Shown one piece after another: positions 10,975 through 21,772 of a stretch of DNA of 64,000 nt (position 1 is the first letter of the stretch; each line of letters opens with the position of its first letter). The notes under the pieces are model-generated. The model worked only from the letters and a program-made list of their open reading frames with translations. It was not told the origin of the DNA and searched no databases. The DNA comes from Sambucus nigra (lineage: Eukaryota > Streptophyta > Magnoliopsida > Dipsacales > Adoxaceae). A program made the position numbers and the translations under genes. The stretch spans positions 533,172,017 to 533,236,016 of the forward strand of contig OX422211.1 in NCBI GenBank assembly GCA_949130495.1, written 5' to 3'.

Positions 10975-13142
10975 ATGGCTAACTTTTCAAGTAGTGCAAC
11001 CCATATGGCATGGATTAATGGTGATGACTGGGCATGGTTAGAGTGAAGGGCTAGGGTGCCCCTTGCATTGGGTAGTGAGAACTCTTTTGACTCGTTTGAA
11101 TCGGTGGTGGATGACCAGACTCTTCTGCATGAGCCTTCACGTCATCGCTCATCAAGGGTGGTGAACCCTAGTGGCTATGTAAGTATTGGATGACTCTTGG
11201 TATTACTTTCTTCTTTCCTTGACGAGATTGCTTTATTTTCTTGAATCTGACAAGGGTTTTCTTCATTTCTTGATAATCTAATGTCTCCATGTTGACTATT
11301 CATGACCGTGGTACGACAGGGCTAAAGGACGTTTGGGAGAACCTTCCTGCTCTGGTGCGCTGGATGGTGTCCTCTGCTGATTTTGGGAGGCTAGTGTCTG
11401 CTTTAGATGAGACGCCCCACTCCACTGCGATTCTATGTGGTTTGGGAGAGAGGTGGTGGGACACTACCCACACCTTCCATTTTGGCTTCGAGGAGATGAT
11501 GATGACTCCCATTGATGTGCAACAGTGTTGAGGATGGATTGCGAGGGTGACCAAATTGAGCTGGATAGGACACTGAGGGTGATGCCGGAGGCAGTGGCGA
11601 TGACTTTGGGTGATGTAGAGAGGGTGGTTTCTAGAGAATCTCCCCGCTTGTCTTATTTGAGGGAGCTTTTGCTGAGGAGGAGGGTTGATGAGAATGATGG
11701 GAAGCAGGTGCATCAGATTGTCTGCTTGTTTATCTTGCTGGTGTTGGGAGGCTTTCTGGTAGCGACGAGTGGCGACGTCGTCCACTTGTAGTTTTTTCCA
11801 TTTCTGAGGGTGTTTTTGAACATCCACTTCTATGATTGGGTGAGCCTGACTTTAGTTATCCTTTATTATTCTTTGGATGCATTTAGCCGGCGTTGCCGGC
11901 TGACTTTTACTGCGGCCATGTATCTTCTGGAGGTACTCTTTATTTTGCGCATTTTCCTTTATGCATTCTCATTTTCCTTTATGCATTCTCATTTTCCATT
12001 CATGCACTTATTTTTTATTTCTTGAATGCTAATCCTTATCCTTTGCAAAATTGGTTCTATGAGGTGATCGGGTTAACCACCCAACTGATTTCTTTAAATG
12101 ATGAGTGGGTGGGGGATTTCTGTCGGATGTTCCGGTGGTGGAGGTCTAATCGACAATCGAAGAAGAACTTTGCTCTAGAGACCGTGCGTCAAGTCTTGAA
12201 TGGTCTGAAAAGTGAGCGGGTAAGAATTCTTTTATCTTTGAGACTGTCCTTTTTCTTTGATGATCTTTTATTGAAACTCATCCTTCGCTTTTATTGGGGA
12301 TTTACAGGTGGATTCTTATCCTTGGTGGACGGCCATTCAGCACACTAGGGTGACTGTGGTGACATACACAAATACGGTGCCTGTTAGCGCATGATTTTGG
12401 CTACTCATGGTATCTTGGGGAGAGGGTAGTCTGACAGATCGTGGAGGATGAGGTTACGGTTCCACCGACGAAGTCTCCTATGTTCATTAGGCACGTGCAG
12501 GAGATATCTGATGATGCTTGGGTGGCTGCAATAACGGGATAACCATACTCTCTGTAGACTGACACATAGGTGATGTATGACTATCTGGACTTCGTCTTGA
12601 GTTGGGTGATGACCCTAGTATATATGATGTGATGCCTCTCCTTAGGGAGGGCTCGAGTCGGCAGGTGGGGTGCTCTCATAGCGCAGGTGGTGCGACTACT
12701 TCAGCGGCGGCAACGACGACGTCAGGGCCTTCTTTTGTGCAGCTGCATCCCCCTAGTTACAACCTTCGGCCAGCTGATGGGGGGTCAGTGAGTTTACAAC
12801 ATCTTCCTCATGCGATGGACTCAGAGGAGTTGGCCCTGATGGAGGAGGTCCTTCGTCCTGCGATACGTATTTTTTAATTTCCTTAATTTCTTTATTTCTT
12901 CTCATGACTGACTGATTTGATTTTTCTATTCTTCCTCACAGTATATTAGTGTTTTGACCACCTGACTGAAGGACATCGGAGATTCTATATCTTCGACAAC
13001 TGCTCATATTCGTGAGGCGGTTTCGGTCCCTTCTTGCTTGGTGTCGTCTGCCTCATCCGGGGAAGGGTCTTGCTCTGGAAGTGGGGGCACATTATATCAC
13101 CGCAGGGGGAAGAGTGCGCGTTGTAGGGATGGGGGATCTTAG
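10975..13142 (+). pseudogene. Tat-1 antisense gene A: plant mobile domain (PMD) protein
   Basis: Multi-exon gene antisense to pol. Exon 1 is 10,975-11,178 (MANFSSSATHMAW..., with one TGA at 11,044, then RARVPLALGSENSFDSFES) and ends at a perfect GTAAGT donor. The PMD core follows at about 11,290-11,932: ERWWDTTHTFHFGFEEMMMT matches the family motif with W, E-T-H-T-F-H and E-M-T; later CLFILLVLGGFL and FYDWVSLTLVILYYSLDAFS match the conserved Y-D-W-G-S-L-A-L. Further exons are 12,049-12,219, 12,308 to about 12,866, and 12,942-13,142. The exon at 12,049 has a mutated acceptor (CAA where Tat-2 has CAG). Stops and shifts show it is dead. A basic C-terminus (HRRGKSARCR) may be a nuclear signal. 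Captured PMD genes are known in plant retroelements; the role is unknown. Confidence 0.72.
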
Positions 13143-13206
13143 AGAGATTGAAGAGAGAGAATAAAGAGAGAGGGGGAGGGAGAGAGAGATAGAGAGAGAG
13201 AGAGAA
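13140..13206 (+). repeat. GA-rich tract after gene A
   Basis: Short GA-rich microsatellite just past the gene A stop. Its inverted counterpart in Tat-2 is at 5,390-5,462. The spacer from here to 13,690 is homologous between the elements and probably holds the gene A 3' end and gene B promoter. Confidence 0.8.
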
Positions 13207-13691
13207 ATGAAAATTGAGTTCGAGCTGAGTCCCGTTGTTTTTCTGCTTTTCCTACATATCAATGTAATACAGAAAAACATATGCAAATGAAGAATGAAGT
13301 TTTTTTTTCAATTTTTCTTTGTTTAGTGATTAATGCACATGCTCTTTTTATTTTGCTACTGAGATCGTAAAAAGAATTTGAAAATTGATTTGAGAAGGAT
13401 TTTATTTAAAATAAAAGTAGTAAAAGCATAAATATAAAGGAAATTTGGAATTTCCTTAAGATAAAAATTATTTTTGTTGGTTTTTTTATTTTGACAAAAA
13501 AGGAAAAGGGGAATTTTCCCAAAATAGGGGGCCGCCGGTCGGCATGACCCCTATCCTGCCTATCGGCATATAAGTCCAGTCCAATTAATCCAAGGCTTTG
13601 ATTGCACTTTCTTCAATTGCTTGGTACTTGGTGGGGAAAGTTTTACTCTGATTTCTGCAGGGTTTCTTGTCCTTTCTTGAGAGTTTCCAAG

Positions 13692-13700
13692 TATAAATAG
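13692..13700 (+). promoter_or_regulatory. TATA box of Tat-1 antisense gene B
   Basis: AGTATAAATAGGGGTGTGGA lies 87-95 bp upstream of the ATG at 13,787. It matches Tat-2 at 4,894-4,886 over the whole core promoter. Confidence 0.68.
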
Positions 13701-13786
13701 GGGTGTGGATGGGGCTTTCCTCCCCACACTTTCATCTTCTTTCTTTTTCACATTCCTTCTTGCTTATTATCTCTTGGTTTTGAAAG

Positions 13787-15073
13787 ATGGCTCTCCGTGG
13801 TAGCGTTGAGTTCTCTAACTACTTCGAAGCCTTCAAAGTAATGTGTTCTTAGAATGTCGACTATGACGTCTTCCACATGCGGTAAGTCTCTTTGTGGTGC
13901 AACCAGCCCTTTGAGTGGAATATACTGATGGCGACTATCGAGTTTTGGTATCTCGAGGATCATGTCTTTCAATTTGGGTTGGATGAGATTTGTCCTACCA
14001 ACGAGGAATTTTTGGCCATGCTGGGAGTAAATCCCAGCGTTACTGGGGCTCTGCCTGCATTTTCCTGTTCTCTCAAGGAATTGCTAGCTGAACTTCTTTA
14101 TATTTTTCCTTTGGAGGCCAGGCCATTGGTTACGGGAGGAATGATTTCCCTTCCGATGATGTTGTAGTCCGTGCATCCGTAAGATGTGGGTGATGTTGGA
14201 TATATCGGGTCCGTCATCCTAGGTCTTATTTTAAAGTCCTGTTAGTGATCGGGGAGATGCTGGTGGAATCCCAACTGGTGGCTATCATTTCTTGGATGTC
14301 ATACCATCACAATCCTGTGGCGGTGATATTGGCGGAGATCTTGAATGGCCTGGATGCTTGGTGGGAGGGTCATTATAACTTTTTGAGGGGGAGCCCCGTG
14401 ATGTTGCTTATGTGGTTGTATGAGTTATTCCGCATGGTGGTGACACCTGAGTATCCCTTGCAGGTGGTTCTAAACTTCTTCTCACACTATTTCATTAGCG
14501 TATGCCTAGACATTGAAAGCTGGGAGAACTGGTTTGTAAAGCATGGATCTTTAGGCGTCCACTGGTCTGTGCCATGGTGGGGAGAACTATTTCCCACTCT
14601 GGAGCTTAGATAGTATCAGTACGTCCGAATGGTTGGCCTCAGGCAAACCTCTTTCCATTTTCCTTGGCGGCTTTTGCGTCAATATGGTTGGGAGCAAATT
14701 GTGCCACTGCGTACACTGGATTTCTTTCCTGTAGAGGACCTAACGGAGCGTATGCACATACGGCTGGGCTTTTTATGGGAGAACTGACGTTTGTCGACTT
14801 GTCCCTCTCAATCTGTTGGGCGAGTTTGGCATGTCTAAGAGGACTATATGAAATGGTTGCGGAGGAGAGTGGTCGCCAAGATGCTAGTTGTGGAGACCGA
14901 TCAAAAGGTGGCTTTACTTATTTGATACTTTGGATGGAGGTATTATGGTTTTTTGGAGGCTAGTCTGGGCTTATCGCTCAATTGAGCGTCAACGACATTA
15001 CCTCCAGTCAGAGGAGGTTTGGGGACCCCAGGATGTGGGAGATGGAGGCAGTTCTTTTGGCAGCTGTGGGTAG
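13787..15073 (+). pseudogene. Tat-1 antisense gene B (DUF7745-like)
   Basis: Second gene antisense to pol, downstream of gene A on the same strand. The start is ATG at 13,787 (MALRGSVEFSNYFEAFK), matching Tat-2. Open segments are 13,892-14,167 (FEWNILMATIEFWYLEDHVF, FGLDEICPTNEEFLAMLGVN), 14,245-14,613 (ILAEILNGLDAWWEGHYNFL and WFVKHGSLGVHWSVPWWGEL) and, in another frame after about 14,660, RQYGWEQIVPL. These blocks, in this order, fit the DUF7745-type family seen in plant transposons. Frame changes and stops, for example at 14,165, make it a pseudogene. It ends tail-to-tail with pol (15,497). Nothing recognisable lies in 15,074-15,496 beyond homology to Tat-2. The biochemical role is unknown. 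Confidence 0.6.
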
Positions 15074-15496
15074 ACTTGGTGAAGTTTTTTATATGTGTTT
15101 GGTTTTGTTTGTGGTTATTCGAGCTATTTAGGAGTCGTGGGAGTCTATTTTTAGGAAAGTAGGTGTTGGATGGCAAGGGAAGTCATTTGACTCCTTACGC
15201 CGATGTAATTGTATCAAAATTTCAAAAAATGAATTAAATAAGTTTTGATCATCTAATTATGCCTCTTGATGACTTTTTGCATTTTGAATTATCTATATTC
15301 ATCGCTAAGGCATACATAATCCTTTTATTCACGTATATTTTAAAATGAACTATCATTCTCGGGGATAAGAAAGGGATAGTATTTTGTGAAAATAAGGGGG
15401 TTGCGCTTATGTAAAGGGATGAGCTACTTGCGTACCTCTGAGGGTCTTGAAAAATTTTGAAATTGATTTTTGAAAATGTTTTTTATAGGATCAGGC

Positions 15497-16540
15497 CTAC
15501 GTAGTTCTGGATAGGGGAAATGACGAGATTTTTTTGGAATATAATATAAGGGAGATGAGAAGAGTCGTGGCGCACCGAGATTTTGGACTAATGCACAATT
15601 TCTTCTCCATCGCGGTCGGTGACAAGATCTTCTTCACAATATATGGGTTGCTCCAATCGGGCTTAAATTTCCATCTCGGTCCCAGATGGGCTCTACTATT
15701 TCTTTGAAGGCAAAGTCCCCTTCTCGGACACCGCGGTCCTTGACTCTTTTGTTGAAGAATTGCGTTATACGGTGATGGTACCATTATATGTGATATAGAG
15801 CTTTTAATATCCTTTCGTCCAAGAGGGACAACTCGTCAAGAAGTATTTGGTGCCACTCTTCCTTATTGACTTTTCTTTTAAGCATGATGCATAACAAAGG
15901 GATTTTTAGATCCACGAGTAGGACTGCTTCCATGACATAAACTATAGAGTAAGGGGTAGCCCCAGTAGAGGTTCAAACTGAAGTATAGAAGCCCCGGAGG
16001 GCATAAGGAATCCTGTCGGCTCAATATCGACAACTCTCGATCATCCTACTAATGATAGCTTTGAGATTCTTATTTCATGCCTCGACCACCCCGTTGGTTT
16101 GAGGTCGGTATGGAGAGGATTTATGTCTTTGAATTCCATACTCGTCAACCACTTCCGTAACTACTGCTTCAAAGTGTAACCCATTGTCTGATACCAGCTC
16201 ATGTGGGCTCCATATTGACAGATGATGTTCTTATTGATGAAGTTTTCCACCATTTTAGCATTCAGAATTGCGTATGACTCGACTTCAACCTATTTGGTGA
16301 AGTAGTCAATAGCGACTAGGATGAACTCATACGCGTTGGATGCTTTTGGTGTAACTTTCCCTATGTGTCGATGCCCGATGTGGAGAACGACCGGGGAGAG
16401 GTCATATTGTACAATTCTCATGGATGCTAGTGTTGTAGGTTGGAGAGCTATTGGCACTTGAGACATCTTCGAATGTAGGCTGTGCACTCCTGAACCATAG
16501 TAGTCTAGTAGCTACCTTATCGAATAATCTTTGCGGTGAG
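15497..16540 (-). pseudogene. Tat-1 integrase
   Basis: Minus-strand integrase remnant. The H2C2 finger survives in pieces upstream (HMLTAKIIR, CTAYIRRCLKCQ near 16,530-16,450). The catalytic core begins HIGKVTPKASNAYEFILVAI and DYFTK (first catalytic D, about 16,300), continues with VEVESYAILNAKMVENFI and has a degenerate second half. The C-terminal tail NPYIVKKIL is at about 15,650. It integrates element cDNA in intact relatives. Many stops and frame changes are visible. Confidence 0.75.
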
Positions 16541-18720
16541 CATATGGCTATTCATGTGGGGTATGCATTCCCTGTTGTGGATTTTTTGCATCATTTCTTT
16601 GATGTTAGCCCCTGCGATGCAGTGTAAATGGGTTCCACCAAAGTTTCTCTTAAATAGTTCTTTATCACAGATAATGTACTGGGTGACTAGTCTTTGTAGA
16701 ATTTCTCGATCTTTCTTGTCAGATCGTTGGGGATACCAACCAAGTTTGAGGAGGCACCAAATATCATAGTACCAGCAATCGGCTATTTTAGGTTATTCCT
16801 CCATACTGAGCTTGATGCGGTAGTAATGGATTAGTTTTTCTTTTTTCTGGACAAGGAAAGGGTCCATGGTTATTCCTTCGGGCATGTCAATCATCGAGGC
16901 TAACATAGTAAGGGCATCATCTAGGTGATTTCTTGGAATTGGGAAGCTAGTTCTTTAAGTTGGGCATGGAAGGGTAAGAGTTTCTCATCCTTGACTTTCC
17001 ATTTCCCGAGTACTTGACCGATGATGAGGGTTGAATCCCTGTAGACATCGAGGTATCAAATTCCTTTCTTGAGGGTAACTTTGAGCCCTACCATGCACGC
17101 CTCGTATTCGGTCATGTTATTAGTGAATGGGAAATCCAACTTGATGGCAATGGGAGTGTGGGAGTCATCAGGCGAAATCAGGAGGATTCTAATGCCATAT
17201 CCTTTTTTATTGGCATCATCATCAAATAACATTTTCCATCGAAGATATTCTTGGGAGACTCAAAGGTTTTTCTCATTTGGGAATTTGAAAATCCAAACAT
17301 CGACTTCTTCCATAGGGTAGTCAGTAAGGTAGTCAGAGATGGATCTTCCTTTCATGGATTTATATATTACATAGGTGATATCAAACTCATGTAGAAGCAT
17401 CAACTAACGGGCCATTCGACTAGATAGGGGGGCTTCTCAAGTAGGTACTTGATGCAATCCACTCCGGATACGAGTCTGATGGGAAAGGCGAGCATGCAGT
17501 GCCGTAACTTTTGGGTAACCCATATAAGTGCGATCCATGATTTTTCAAGGCAGTGTAGTAAATTTTGTAGCCGGTCAACTTTCGACTGACATAGTAGATG
17601 GCTCTCTCTTTGCGGGTTTTTTTGAGATATTAGGCTAGCAAAGCCCCAATGGCAGTATCGGTCACGATTAGGTATAGGAGTAAGGGAAGACCAGGCTACG
17701 GTGGCGTGAGAATCGAAGGTCGGGTTAGATATTGCTTAATTCAATCGAAGGATTTTTGGCAATATTTATTGCAGACTTTGGTTGAATCCTTTCTGAGGAG
17801 TTTGAAGATGGGTTCACAGATGGAAGTCAATTGGGTGATTAATCGACTGATGTACTAAAATTTCCCAAAGAATCCTCGGACTTCTTTCTCCATTTGAGGA
17901 GGTGGCATCTCAAGTATGGCTTTCATCTTCTCAGGATTTCCTTCTACCCCTTTCTCACTGACCATGAATTCCAAGAGTTTTCCTTTGGTAATGCTGAATA
18001 CACATTTCTATGGGTTAAGTCGCATTTGGTACTGTTGCAGCCGTTCAAAGAATTTTCGGAGAGAGGGAACATAACCTTCTCTAGTCTTGGACTTGAAAAT
18101 CATGTCATCTACATATACCCTGCCTTCCTTATGTATCAGATCATACAGAATGGTTATGGCAGCCCTTTGATAGGTAGCCCCTGCATTTTTTAGGCCAAAT
18201 GGCATGACAGTGTAGTAAAACGTTCCCCAAGGGGTGATGAATGTGGTTTTCTCTTGATGATCAGGGTGTATCTTGATCTGCTTATATCAGGCAAACCTGT
18301 CAATGAATGACTTGAGAGCGTGACTAGATGTATTGTTCACAATCATATCGATGTTGGGTAGTGGGTAATCATCCTTCGGAGAGGCCTTGTTCAAGTCTCA
18401 ATAGTCAACACACATGCAGGCTTTCCCTGTTGATTTTGGCATGGGTACGATATTGGCTATCCATGTGGGATCTTCAATTACTCGAATGAAGACCATGTTC
18501 AATTGCTTGACTACTTCTTTTTTTTACTTGAGTGACCATTCGGTGTGGAGTTTCGCCACTTCTGTTTGACTAGTTTACATTTCGAGAGAGTTGGAATCTC
18601 ATGTTGTGATATCTCAAGGTCAATGCTGGGCATATCATCGTAGGACCATGCGAAGACATTCACGAATTCCTTCATTAGTTCTTCGAGTTGAGCACGCTCA
18701 TGCTCATCAAGGGTAACCCC
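16541..18720 (-). pseudogene. Tat-1 reverse transcriptase and RNase H
   Basis: Minus strand. The pre-RT segment reads NEHERAQLEELMKEFVNVFA and YDDMP (18,720-18,620). RT has MPFGLKNAGATYQRA and the catalytic YVDDM (18,205-18,008), with the finger and palm blocks in other frames. RNase H is recognised at about 17,235-16,990 from KLDFPFTNNMTEYEACMVGL and DSTLIIGQVLGKWKVKDEKL. These enzymes copy the element RNA. The RT tail HTPEWSLK-like region near 18,530 and many other places carry stops, so no long frame remains. Motif style (T-N-N-M-x-E-Y-E-A) is typical of the Tat lineage. Confidence 0.85.
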
Positions 18721-19821
18721 TATCCTAATCTCGAATATTTGGCTACTAGAACCGAGATTAATACTAACAGTTTTATCTTCATTAACTTGAACACGGTTTG
18801 TTGTTTATAATTAACCTTATTTAGACCAGTTAAGAATTGTTCATTTGCAAAGCCATCATCATCAAGAGTTTGATTAGAATTAAGAAAATTAATGTAAGGC
18901 AAAACAAGATACTCAAAATCTTTATTTATTTCATTGGTAGGAAAAACAACATTGAGAACCTCATCAAAGGAGGTCTCGATTACATCAGAGAGTGAGAGGA
19001 AAGGACTAAAGGGGAAAAGGGATAAAGATCATAGTTAGGTTGAATATCAGCAGGTGGCACAGGTGCAACATGCCAGTTAAAAAGATGTGTATCAACATCT
19101 TTAATGAGGTAGGATGGATTAGATGATATAGTCCCTGAGTGGATCATGCAGAGTGACAACCTCAACATCTGCAAGTTGAAATAATCCTCAGAGTCACTCC
19201 CCTCAGAATCCCTGGTATCAACTATGCTCTCTTCGGTGAGTGGTTGTACATAGTGATGGGAACTTTTGGCCCATAGGTAGCTGTCTTGAAAAAAGATATC
19301 CATTCATGATTTCTTCCTCTTATCTACTGGGTTATACCAAGGTTTATAGAAGCTGGGAAAGGGGAAATCTTCACCCTCTTTGATAAATATTCCATTTAGG
19401 GAATCTCACGGGATAGTTCTGGCACATTCTAACTTTCTCTTTAGTCGAGGTTGATGGATCAATCTGAGTTCTTTTTCTGATGGTTGATAGACCAAGATAC
19501 AGGGAGGAAAGGCCTTCTTCAACATAATCAGTTCACTTATCCATTATTGTCTTTGCTCTAGTCACAATTCGAGCATGAAGTCATGTTCTTCAACATTTGG
19601 ATTACATTGGCATTTCCATGGGGATTATATTCTGGACAAACCCTGTCTTTGAAGTCGTCCCCTACTGGGAGTATGAGTGGTTCGACTTGGAAGCCTGATA
19701 GAATCATATCGTTCACCCCATGTTATATCTCAAGTATCGGATTACTGGTGCTTGCATTATCAGTGTCGTTACTGTCTGCCAAGATGGTGATAACTTGTCC
19801 ATTGGCAAAGATCTTCAATTT
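18721..19821 (-). other. Tat-1 protease-RT spacer, no domain recognised
   Basis: Region between protease and RT. Short open pieces such as 18,980-19,303 (minus) show no motif I recognise. Its position suggests the poorly conserved linker of the Tat polyprotein. No insertion boundary seen. Confidence 0.45.
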
Positions 19822-20342
19822 CTAATAAAGGTAAGAAGACACCCCTTTGATGCTGTGGAGCCACAATCGTCCGAGCAGCATATTAAAATAGGCTAGGATG
19901 TCGATGACATGGAATTTAATAATAGGATTTATAGGGCCAAGCCCTACTGCAAGCTTGATAGATCCCATTACTTCGCGATGGGTGTTGTCATAGGCACGTA
20001 TGTCGACGGAGGTTGGAACAAGGTTTTTCACTTTCAATACCAGGTAATTGAGGGTTCTTAATGGGCAAACATTCAGAGTTGATCCGTTGTCGACGAGTGA
20101 GAGGGGGATAGTTTTCCCCATAACTTCAACAGAGATATTAAGAGCATGATTGTGGTTGGGACCAGTCTTAGGGATTTTTTCTTCAGAAAAGGAAAGTATT
20201 CGAATAAAAGTCAAGGATCAAACTAAGTTCACTGATTCTTCTAGCGTGGTTGATGGCGAAATTATGGGTCATGTGAGTAGCTTGATTAAGGCATTTCGGT
20301 GCAGTTGGGAAGACATAAAAAGTCCCCATGGAGTGATGTTAG
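19822..20342 (-). pseudogene. Tat-1 aspartic protease
   Basis: Open from 20,214 to 19,822 on the minus strand. It reads NHNHALNISVEVMGKTIPLS, then the active-site block LVDNGSTLNVCPL, then DIRAYDNTHREVMGSIKLAV and NMLLGRLWLHSIKG. D-N-G-S in place of D-S/T-G and L-L-G-R-x-W-x-H are hallmarks of Tat proteases, which cleave the polyprotein. Upstream residues (about 20,342-20,215) match the segment preceding protease in relatives but are shifted. The chromovirus solo LTR at 20,343 cuts the polyprotein just before this domain. Confidence 0.82.
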
Positions 20343-21772
20343 TGTAACAACCCGCGTAATTTTGGGGTATTTTCAAAATATAGAGGAAAATTAAATTTTG
20401 AGATAAAATTATTTTTATTGCTCAAATATGTTGGTTATTATTTTTAAAGGAGAGAATTTCAAACGGTTTCGGAATTGGAATTAAAATGGAGTTTTAATTG
20501 AATTTTTATTATATAGAAGAGTCCTCAAAACACAAAAACTCTCTAAGAGTTCTCAAAACATAAAACTCTCTAGTAAAAATAATATTTTTAAAAATCCGAC
20601 CGTTCGATCAAGCTGAATTTTTGTCAGCAGTCCTGTCTCGCCATTTGCTACAACATAAAAAAATTTCAAGCGATTCCAACGGTCCGATCGTTCGGAATAA
20701 ATTTTTTAGTGTTTGTATGTGATTATAACTCTTTTATTAATCAAACTCTTAATCCTTTATATCAACAAATTCGTGGATGGACTTTTCAAATCACTTTTTC
20801 TCAAACTTTTCAACCAGAAGACCTCTCCAAAATTACTCCCTTTCATATACAAACCATAGCCCCAAACTTATTCAAGATTTCAACCTTATATTAGAAGGCT
20901 TATTTGGTGTTTTCTCGAGTTTGGGCTAGAACGAGGTTTGATTATTTTTGCGAGAGGAACGTGATGGTGTGATTAGATTTTGAGGCTGAATTATGCGATG
21001 ATTCATTTGATAATTTTGAGGGATGGGGTTTTACACAATATGCTCCTTAATCTCGCAAGTATCATTCTCATTGTTTTCTTCTGATTATTGACTCATATTT
21101 GAATTGCTAAATTCATTGGAATCTGGAAATATTTATTGGAATCTAATTTTGATTCACGTGGTATTATATTTGGTGTTGAGCATGTTGTCATGAGATTTTA
21201 ATATGGCACTGAAGTTGGGCACCCGCCAATATTCCTTTTTTCGGATATGCTAGAAAAATGCATAGGCGCGGTACGGTGGTGAGGCCTGGTGACCCGGTTA
21301 ATGTGTTGTTGAGAAATTATATTGATATAATTGCTTATGGGATTCACGTTGATTTGAATATTCGTATTCGTATTGTGACGTTTTATTCAACGCTAACATA
21401 TTTATTGAGCATCTTTCCTATCGTATTGTGTACTTTCCCATATTTTCTTTTAGTGGCAGGTTAGCGCGGATTTTGGGGAGCTATGGAGATTGATTTTTAG
21501 CGAGGATTGTTTTGGGAAGATTTCAATACAAGAGATGAGAAGACTCGTATTTATTTTGATGTATAGAGCATTTGGAGATTTATTTTATTTTCGAGATAGT
21601 TAGATTGTTGTAATTATTTCGAGAGATTTGTTGTATTAATTTGAAGATGAGAATAGTGGTTTCTTGTTTTATTGTGGGATTTAGATGCTCTATACCTTGT
21701 TATTTGTGGATTAGTTTAGTTTTATCGATAGTAGCGCTCCGTTCGCTCTCCCCGGGCGGGCGGGGTGTTACA
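20343..21772 (+). mobile_element. Solo LTR, chromovirus type, in Tat-1
   Basis: Starts TGTAACAACCCGCGTAATTT and ends GGCGGGGTGTTACA, the usual termini of plant chromovirus LTRs. It is 1,430 bp and flanked by a perfect 5-bp duplication GTTAG (20,338-20,342 and 21,773-21,777). There is no internal region, so it is a product of LTR-LTR recombination. Tat-1 polyprotein homology continues directly on both sides. Confidence 0.9.

Noticed and set aside
11300..11827. A 175-codon minus-strand ORF opposite the PMD core
   Set aside because: It mirrors the plus-strand PMD exons, has no recognisable domain, and the plus-strand reading explains the conservation.
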